A DNA stretch of 6,658 bases, from NCBI GenBank assembly GCA_039920165.1, contig JBDSEG010000042.1, positions 1-6,658 on the forward strand, read 5' to 3'. A program made the translations under genes and the position numbers. The notes beneath the pieces are model-generated. The model made no database searches. It had not been told where the DNA came from and saw nothing but the letters and a program-made list of their open reading frames with translations. Positions 1 to 5,058 of this stretch are shown here, piece by piece. Numbering within the stretch: the first letter of the stretch is position 1; every line of letters begins with the position of its first letter. Origin of the DNA: JBDSEG01 sp039920165. Lineage in GTDB: Bacteria > Pseudomonadota > Gammaproteobacteria > Burkholderiales > Burkholderiaceae_C.

Positions 1-831
1 CCGGGTGTCGTCATCGTCCAGCTGCAATCGGGCGCGCTCGACCCGACGCGGCGGGCGCGCCTGGACGCCGCGATCCTGCGTGTGCGGCCGGCCGGCGTGG
101 TGGTGAACCTGCTCGACGGCAGCGCGCCCGCACGGGTCGATATCGAGCTGCGCCTGATGACAGCGCCCGGCCTGCCGCCGACCGAATTGCGCGGCATCCA
201 GGAAGCGATCCGCGCCCGCTTCGGCGACTACTTCAAGCAACTTCCCACGCGCAGCGACGGCAGCGCGAGCAAGCTCATCGGCCTGGCGATGGGTGTGGCC
301 GGGGTCGACGATGCGCGCCTTGTCGCGGCACGGGTCGGCAGCCTCGAGACGCTGGACGCGGCGCGCGGCGTGCTGGCGCTCGCGGCCATGCCGACCGAAC
401 TCGGTGAGGTTCGCATCAGCGACCCGGCCCTGGCAACTGGCGTGACGCTGGCGGTGCGCTATCTGCGCGCACAAGTCATCCCCGATCAGGCAGCGCTGCA
501 GGCGGCACTCGAAGCGGCGATCGCAAGTCTGAACGCGCTTGCCGTGCAGGACGACGCCTCGCTCGATGCGAAGCGCGTGCTCGGCTGGCCGCTGCTCACC
601 CGCCTGTTGCCGCTGCCCGGCTTCGCGTCGGCGACCTACGAGCAGCAGCTCGCGGGCAGCCCGGGTGCGACCGATGCGCAGATCGGCGAGTACAGCGTGC
701 AATGGGTCTTCACGCGGCCGACCGGGGCGAGCCAGTTGCTGGCGGCGGCCGCAGCGCCGACGTTTGCATTGACTACCACCGAGCGCTTGTCGGTGGCGCG
801 GATTACGGTGGATGTAAAGCCGAAGGGGTGA
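1..831 (+). CDS. Baseplate J-like (gpJ family) protein, C-terminal part, 5' end outside window
   Basis: The reading frame is open from the first base and ends at TGA 829-831, giving 276 residues; the true start lies upstream. An internal GTG at 82 sits within continuous coding sequence and is unlikely to be the start. The text around codons 28-110 matches what I know of gpJ-like baseplate proteins: a helix, then RPAGVVV (codons 29-35), a strand VDIELRLM (46-53), a helix with FGDYFKQLP, and a strand after GVAGVDDARL (98-107). In contractile tails and eCIS particles gpJ forms the baseplate wedge around the spike and triggers sheath contraction. The part after codon 115 is longer than a minimal gpJ end and appears to repeat the same strand-helix-helix plan (147-213). 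The following gene resembles the gpI-type tail protein, the usual neighbour of J. The assignment is by pattern recognition; the specific subfamily (for example Afp11/Afp12-like) cannot be fixed. Confidence 0.75.
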   Translation, partial: PGVVIVQLQSGALDPTRRARLDAAILRVRPAGVVVNLLDGSAPARVDIELRLMTAPGLPPTELRGIQEAIRARFGDYFKQLPTRSDGSASKLIGLAMGVAGVDDARLVAARVGSLETLDAARGVLALAAMPTELGEVRISDPALATGVTLAVRYLRAQVIPDQAALQAALEAAIASLNALAVQDDASLDAKRVLGWPLLTRLLPLPGFASATYEQQLAGSPGATDAQIGEYSVQWVFTRPTGASQLLAAAAAPTFALTTTERLSVARITVDVKPKG

Positions 832-876
832 GCTGGCATGACTTCGATGCTTCTTCGTCGCGCCTTTTGTTTGAAA

Positions 877-973
877 AGGCCGAGCCGGGTCCCGCCCCGG
901 CGGGCGGGTAACTTTCATTTGCTGGCCCAAATGAAAGTTACTCGGCCCCCGGGCCGAACACCCGGCTCGGCCT
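877..973. repeat. Nested inverted repeat with cloverleaf-like folding potential
   Basis: Four sets of complementary arms nest exactly. The outer stem is a perfect 14 bp (877-890 with 960-973; core GGCCGAGCCGGGT). Inside it are three arms: 891-904 (CCCGCC/GGCGGG), 908-941 (a perfect 14-bp stem GTAACTTTCATTTG/CAAATGAAAGTTAC around a six-base loop CTGGCC), and 942-957 (TCGGCCC/GGGCCGA). Linkers are 0 to 3 bases, so the element can fold as a four-way junction in RNA or extrude as a branched cruciform in DNA. The AT-rich middle arm contrasts with the GC-rich rest. It lies between the gpJ-like and gpI-like genes. No T-run follows, so a classical intrinsic terminator is not supported. It resembles dispersed intergenic repeats I associate with Xanthomonadales and other high-GC proteobacteria, which is unverified. 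Confidence 0.85.
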
Positions 974-995
974 CACGCGCAAGAGGCAGCTCAAG

Positions 996-1015
996 CGAAG
1001 CCCGATCCGGCTTCG
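996..1015. repeat. Small inverted repeat between the cloverleaf and the palindrome
   Basis: CGAAGCC (996-1002) pairs perfectly with GGCTTCG (1009-1015) around a six-base loop. It overlaps an alternative 5-bp hairpin, CCGGC-TTC-GCCGG (1007-1019), so the two structures are mutually exclusive. Such short pairings are easy to find in GC-rich DNA, and I list it mainly because the whole gap is occupied by inverted repeats. Confidence 0.45.
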
Positions 1016-1031
1016 CCGGCCCTCACCCTCG

Positions 1032-1052
1032 CCCTCTCCCAGAGGGAGAGGG
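1032..1052. repeat. Short palindromic repeat (REP-like), copy 1
   Basis: This is a perfect 9-bp inverted repeat, CCCTCTCCC (1032-1040) and GGGAGAGGG (1044-1052), with loop AGA. It is preceded by CCTCACCCTCG, an extension typical of the dispersed CCCTCTCCC palindromes of high-GC proteobacteria. The same 21-base core recurs in reverse orientation at 4983-5003. The 3' arm lies 17 bases before the start codon of the next gene. Confidence 0.85.
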
Positions 1053-1054
1053 AA
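1044..1054 (+). promoter_or_regulatory. Candidate Shine-Dalgarno region of the gpI-like gene, inside the palindrome arm
   Basis: GGGAGAGGGAA is the only purine-rich, Shine-Dalgarno-like stretch before ATG 1069. It ends 14 bases upstream of the ATG, longer than the usual spacing. Because it is the 3' arm of the 1032-1052 palindrome, folding of the hairpin would hide it. A functional role is inference. Confidence 0.35.
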
Positions 1055-1068
1055 TCAAAGCCTGACCC

Positions 1069-3492
1069 ATGCCCGCCTACGACAAACTCGTCGACCACCT
1101 GCCCTCGCTGTGGCGACCGCAGCGCGGCGATGCGACGCTGCTCGCCCAATGGCTGGCTGCGGTCGGCGCCGCGTTCGACGCAGGCGCCGCCGATATCCAG
1201 CATGTGTTGCGAGCGCACTGGTTCGATACCGCCGATGCAGCGGCCTGGGCGAAGCACTTCGCGGCCGATCGGCGCGAGCGCAGCCTGGGCGCGCTGCGCA
1301 TCGGCAATGCCGCCGACCGCGGCGAGGCGCTGCGCTACCCGCATGTGCGAGACCTCCCGCGGCTGGCGGCGCTGCTCGACCTGCCGCCGTGGCGCGACCC
1401 GGCCAGCCTGCGTGAGGAGGTCGAGGAATACCGCGCTCGGGTCGGCGATGTCCTCGGCGCTTACCGCGCCGGCTTGGTCACGCCGGGCGCGCTGCGTCGA
1501 CTGGTCGACGCCGCGCTGCCCGAGGACATGAGCGCAGCGCCGGCGGCGCAGCGCACGGGCTACGCGGTCGAGGAGCCGGTCTCGACCAGGCTCGCGCCGA
1601 TTCCCTTGACCTCGACGCCCAACGTCGCCGAGACCGACCGCGTTGCCGCGCTCGCGCGTTGGAAGCTCACGGGCAGCGGCCGGCCCGGCTTCGTGATCGC
1701 CGGCGTCGCGGCGGATGCGATCGGGGGCACGACGGAGGCGCCGATGCTTGAACGCTATCTGCCCGACGCCGCAGTCAAGGGCATCGGCGTCGCCTATACC
1801 GGAACGCTCGCGCCGGGGCAGGCGTTGCGCTTGTTGCCGGGCCGCCGCCAGTGGCTGCTGCGCGGCGCGGAACTGCTGGCCAGCGCGCCGCCGAGCGCGA
1901 CCAACGAAGCCCGCGATCCATCCGCGAACGGGCCGTTCGAAGTCGCCACCACGCTCGACGCCGGCCGTGCGGCAGCTTTGTGCGGCGCATGCGACGGCAG
2001 CCTGTGGTTGATCCAGCGAAGCGGGTCGACCCACACCGTCGAGCGCTTCGATGGCAGCGCGTTGCAGGCGGTCGGCGCCGATGCCCCGGCGGGCGCATAC
2101 AACGCCCTCGCCTCGGCCGGCGATTCGGTCTGGCTCGGCACCGACGAAGGCCTTTTCCGATGTCGCCTCTTCCCCGAAGACGGTGTGCTGCGCTGGGTCG
2201 CCGCGGGCGAAGTCCAAGGCGCCGTCCGGGTGCTGGTGCCGAACGCCGCGGAGGGCCTGGTGGCGGCCGGCGCCCAGGGCGTGTGCCAGCTCGGAGCCTT
2301 CGGCAACGTGGTCGAGCATCGGCATGCGGCGCTCGACCTGCGGGCGTATTCGATCGACGGCAACCGCGAGGTGATGGCGACCGAGCGCACGCTGCACATC
2401 GCGCGCCACGGCAAGCGCTGGCGCTACGCCGCGACCGGCGTTTCCGAATCGCTCGCCGACTGGGTCGAAGAGGCGGCCGACGCGGACGAGGCGGACAGCC
2501 CGCTGCCGCCGGTGCAGCATATCGCCGTGACCGCCGACGGGAGCCTGTGGATTGGCGGACCGGGAGGTCTCGCGCGCTGGTTCGCCGACGCCGACGGCAC
2601 GACCCGGCTGGCCGCCTTCCCCGACCTCTTCGCCGGCGCGGTGCTGGGCCTCGCGGTCGACGAGCGTGGTCTGCTGCGCATCGTCGGCGACGATGGCCTG
2701 TTCCGCTTCGACGGCCGCGACCTGGCCCAGTTCGACTTCGCCACATCGACATGGCTGCCGCTCGGCGATGCCGACCTGATCTATCCCGAGCCGCTGCGCA
2801 GTGAACCGCGCGGCCATTGGCAGTTCGACCGCACGGGCGGGCGCTGGCAGCGTTTCGATGCGCGGGCGCAGCGCTTCGCAAATGTCGAGCTTGCAGCCCG
2901 CGCCGCGCCGTCCGAGGCGATCGCTGCGCTGCTCGTTCAGCCAGCGTTGCAGGCCGAGGTGGGCCATTGGGACGGCGCCGTCTTCAGCGACGCCCAGGCC
3001 GTGTTGCCCACCGATATCATGCTGCGCATCAAGCCCGACGAGACGCGCTGCGTCGACGCTGGGATGCCCTATCTGCCGGCCGATACCGAAGGGGCGCGCT
3101 GGCGCTATCTGCAGCTGGACCGCGCTCCCGCGCCGCCCGCCGAAGGCCGGCCCTGGTGGTCGACCGAAGGGCAGTTGTTCCGGCCGCCGCAGCGCAGCGC
3201 TCCGGTCCCTGGGCACCGGCGCGACGACCCGGCCTTTCTGGCCGACCCCGAACATGAAGGCCAGTTCGATCGCTCGGCGTTTGCCTATGCGCCGTCGGCG
3301 AAGGTGTGGGCCTTGAGCCCGGCGTCGCCGGCGGTCGGCATCCGCGTGCGCCTGTTCGCGCCCGATCCCGCCCAGCCGTTCGACCCGGCCATCGCCGAGC
3401 GCGTCTGGCAACTGATCAGCCGCGCACGGCCGGCCGGCATCCCGCTGCAGTTGATGGCCGAAGGCACCGTCTTCAAGGAGAGCCCGTCATGA
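1069..3492 (+). CDS. gpI-like phage/eCIS tail protein with an internal beta-propeller
   Basis: This encodes 807 residues. The start is well bounded: an in-frame TGA lies at 1063-1065, one codon before ATG 1069. Residues 1-165 look like the N-terminal domain of P2 gpI / TIGR02242-type tail proteins (LPSLWRP at the start, then a helix-rich part ending in an EYRARVGDVLGAYRAGLVTPG stretch near 123-142, where the family has its conserved Arg/Gly-rich helix). Residues about 165-290 appear beta-rich. Residues about 290-600 carry repeated propeller-like blades: GSLWL (310-314), VWLGTDEGLF (354-363), LVAAGAQGV (397-405), SLWIGGPGGLARW (492-504) and IVGDDGLFRFDG (538-549), resembling the two-component-regulator propeller type. 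The end (779-795, VWQLISRARPAGIPLQL) resembles the C-terminal helix of gpI proteins with their KPAG/KPAH motif. Such proteins belong to the baseplate wedge next to gpJ, as the gene order here suggests. It overlaps the next gene by four bases, so the two are probably translationally coupled. The family call is fairly sure; the propeller's partner is unknown. Confidence 0.8.
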   Translation: MPAYDKLVDHLPSLWRPQRGDATLLAQWLAAVGAAFDAGAADIQHVLRAHWFDTADAAAWAKHFAADRRERSLGALRIGNAADRGEALRYPHVRDLPRLAALLDLPPWRDPASLREEVEEYRARVGDVLGAYRAGLVTPGALRRLVDAALPEDMSAAPAAQRTGYAVEEPVSTRLAPIPLTSTPNVAETDRVAALARWKLTGSGRPGFVIAGVAADAIGGTTEAPMLERYLPDAAVKGIGVAYTGTLAPGQALRLLPGRRQWLLRGAELLASAPPSATNEARDPSANGPFEVATTLDAGRAAALCGACDGSLWLIQRSGSTHTVERFDGSALQAVGADAPAGAYNALASAGDSVWLGTDEGLFRCRLFPEDGVLRWVAAGEVQGAVRVLVPNAAEGLVAAGAQGVCQLGAFGNVVEHRHAALDLRAYSIDGNREVMATERTLHIARHGKRWRYAATGVSESLADWVEEAADADEADSPLPPVQHIAVTADGSLWIGGPGGLARWFADADGTTRLAAFPDLFAGAVLGLAVDERGLLRIVGDDGLFRFDGRDLAQFDFATSTWLPLGDADLIYPEPLRSEPRGHWQFDRTGGRWQRFDARAQRFANVELAARAAPSEAIAALLVQPALQAEVGHWDGAVFSDAQAVLPTDIMLRIKPDETRCVDAGMPYLPADTEGARWRYLQLDRAPAPPAEGRPWWSTEGQLFRPPQRSAPVPGHRRDDPAFLADPEHEGQFDRSAFAYAPSAKVWALSPASPAVGIRVRLFAPDPAQPFDPAIAERVWQLISRARPAGIPLQLMAEGTVFKESPS
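3475..3480 (+). promoter_or_regulatory. Ribosome binding site fixing the start at 3489
   Basis: AAGGAG lies eight bases before ATG 3489, inside the last codons of the preceding gene. This near-ideal site decides the start against the longer open frame that begins at 3306, which would overlap the upstream gene by more than 180 bases. Confidence 0.85.
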
Positions 3493-4949
3493 CACTCGAA
3501 GAAGCGCGCGCGCTTGCCGCCACCTTGGCGCCCAAATCGCCCGGCCACCTCATCACTGCGGCCGACTGGAATGCACTCGTCTCGGTGTTGGTCGACTACG
3601 GCGGCGCGCTCGCCGATCTTCCCACGCGCATGGCTGCGGCCGAAGCCGCCATCGCGGCGCTGGGCACGCGAGTCGATGCGCTCGACGGCTTGCCGGCGCG
3701 CTTGCAGACACTCGAAGAACAGACCGCCCCGCTGCGCGAGAACTACCGACTGTCGGTGCAGACGACGGCCGAGAATTTCCTGGTCGGGCAGGTTGCCGAG
3801 ATCGTCTTTCGCGCCAGCGCGCTCGACGGCACGGCGCTCGTCGCGCCGATGCCGTGGCTCGACGTCGTCGCCACCTGGGGAAGGCTGCGCGCGGCGCCCG
3901 GTTTCACGGTGCGCGAGAACGCCGAGGAGAACGCGCTGTCGGTGCAGTTCAATGCGGCAGGCGAGGTGCGCGTGCAGTTGCGCTCGCAGTTCACGCGCGG
4001 CTTCACGGCGGCGTCCGAAGGCGCGTTCGCGAATGCGCTGAAGGCGCAGACCAGCGTGGCCGGAACCTCGGTTCAGCAGGCCCTGGTGGCGGCTGCTTCG
4101 CCGCAGGACCCGCAGGCCAAGCTCGCCTTCAAGGCGCTCGCCGTCACCTATGACGCGAACCCGAGCGTGCGCCAGTATGCCGACGGCTATGTCGGGCAGA
4201 TCACGAACGGCAAGTTCGTCCGCGATCGCCTCACCGACACCATCCGCCTGGGCGAATGGGAGGAATACCGCGCCACGGTGATGGCGTTCGCGAAGCCCGA
4301 TGCGAGCGCCCTCACGCCCGACCCGACGCGCGGCATCGCGACCGTGCAGGTGACGTTTCGCGAGTGGATCGCGCACTGGTCGGACGACTACATCCACGAG
4401 GTCGAACCGGTGCTGCCGGGCTGGCGCGATCTGTTCGAGCAGAACCGCTTGCGCCCCGACATCCTGCCCTTCGCGGTGACCGAACTCGACAAGCGTTCGC
4501 GCGCCGAAGGCGCCCTCGGCAATCTGCGCAACCTGCATGCCTTCGATACCGCGGCCGGCTTGGTCGACGCGGGCGGCGACGTCGGCCTCGCGCAGAGCAA
4601 GGTGCTGCTCAAGGGCGCGGCGCAATTGCAGCTCGGCATAGGCGGCGCCGATGCACAGGCCGCGCTCGGCTATGCGCAGCAGGCGCAGGCCGCGCAGCAG
4701 GCTGGCCAGACCGCGCGCGCCGCGCAGGCCACCGCCCTCGACGCGGCCAGCACCAAGACGGCGGTGCAGGTGCTCGAAGGCCGGGTGAAGGCAGCCGAGC
4801 AGACCGGCAAGGAGATCAGCGCCGGCCTGAAAAATATCGGCGACGGCGTGAACAAGATCAACGTGGCCGAGGTCGCCGACCTGGGCGGACGCTTGAACAA
4901 GATCAACCTCGGTCTCGCCGATCTGGCAACGCGGATTCCGCGCGCGTGA
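3489..4949 (+). CDS. Unknown coiled-coil / Ig-like / helical protein, probable particle accessory or fibre component
   Basis: This encodes 486 residues, starting at the ATGA overlap with the tail-protein gene behind a strong AAGGAG site. I do not recognise a named family. Visible parts: residues 15-35 contain PGHLITAADWNALV, a motif reminiscent of the start of phage structural and fibre-associated proteins; 41-85 have regularly spaced hydrophobics (L44, M48, I55, L58, V62, L65, L72, L75) fitting a short coiled coil; 96-165 look like a beta-sandwich or Ig-like unit (VGQVAEIVFRA, PWLDVVATWGRL, SVQFNAAGEVRVQLR); about 170-370 are mixed and mostly helical with a Trp/Tyr-rich patch (EWIAHWSDDYIHEVEP); 370-486 are Ala/Gln-rich helices ending with a repeated NKIN...DLGGRLNKINLGLADL pattern. 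There is no signal peptide or membrane segment. The overlap with a baseplate gene argues for a particle role (inference). Alternatives are a fibre, a tail-associated chaperone or a cargo protein. Confidence 0.8.
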   Translation: MTLEEARALAATLAPKSPGHLITAADWNALVSVLVDYGGALADLPTRMAAAEAAIAALGTRVDALDGLPARLQTLEEQTAPLRENYRLSVQTTAENFLVGQVAEIVFRASALDGTALVAPMPWLDVVATWGRLRAAPGFTVRENAEENALSVQFNAAGEVRVQLRSQFTRGFTAASEGAFANALKAQTSVAGTSVQQALVAAASPQDPQAKLAFKALAVTYDANPSVRQYADGYVGQITNGKFVRDRLTDTIRLGEWEEYRATVMAFAKPDASALTPDPTRGIATVQVTFREWIAHWSDDYIHEVEPVLPGWRDLFEQNRLRPDILPFAVTELDKRSRAEGALGNLRNLHAFDTAAGLVDAGGDVGLAQSKVLLKGAAQLQLGIGGADAQAALGYAQQAQAAQQAGQTARAAQATALDAASTKTAVQVLEGRVKAAEQTGKEISAGLKNIGDGVNKINVAEVADLGGRLNKINLGLADLATRIPRA

Positions 4950-4980
4950 GAACCATGTCTTGCAGCGACATTCGTATTTG

Positions 4981-5005
4981 CTCCCTCTCCCTCTGGGAGA
5001 GGGAG
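4981..5005. repeat. Short palindromic repeat (REP-like), copy 2
   Basis: This is a perfect 11-bp inverted repeat, CTCCCTCTCCC (4981-4991) and GGGAGAGGGAG (4995-5005), with loop TCT. Its inner 21 bases (4983-5003) are the exact reverse complement of the copy at 1032-1052. It starts 31 bases after the stop of the upstream gene. It could form a stable RNA hairpin that protects the 3' end or reduces read-through, but there is no T-run after it. The rest of the 4950-5058 gap shows no promoter or small gene that I can support. Confidence 0.85.
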
Positions 5006-5058
5006 TTACGCGCGTCCACCGGGCGGCGACTCGTTGCTTAGGGATCTGGCAGCCAGCC

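Noticed and set aside
877..973. The cloverleaf as a tRNA gene
   Set aside because: There is no T-loop GTTCGA-like sequence, no 7-bp acceptor stem and no anticodon arm of proper size; the 14-bp stems do not fit tRNA.
838..1065. A small plus-strand frame of 75 codons in the first gap
   Set aside because: It is a translation of the inverted repeats; its end (PHPRPLPEGEG) is the usual conceptual product of the CCCTCTCCC palindrome. It has no ribosome binding site or domain.
991..3411. A minus-strand open frame of 806 codons opposite the gpI-like gene
   Set aside because: Its codons mirror those of a gene with clear family signatures on the plus strand. The product is rich in Arg, Gly, Ala and His with no recognisable motif, and it begins and ends inside or beside repeats. 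Long antisense frames are expected in GC-rich genes.
3306..3488. A longer start for the second unknown protein
   Set aside because: It would overlap the tail gene by over 180 bases with Arg/Pro/Gly-rich off-frame sequence, whereas ATG 3489 has AAGGAG at ideal spacing and a four-base overlap.
4960..4990. A possible promoter (TTGCAG) before the last gene
   Set aside because: No acceptable -10 box is found at the right spacing; the corresponding position falls in the C/T-rich palindrome.
4981..5005. The palindrome as a classical intrinsic terminator
   Set aside because: The stem is strong, but it is followed by TTACGCGCG with no T-run on either strand, so I keep it as a repeat only.
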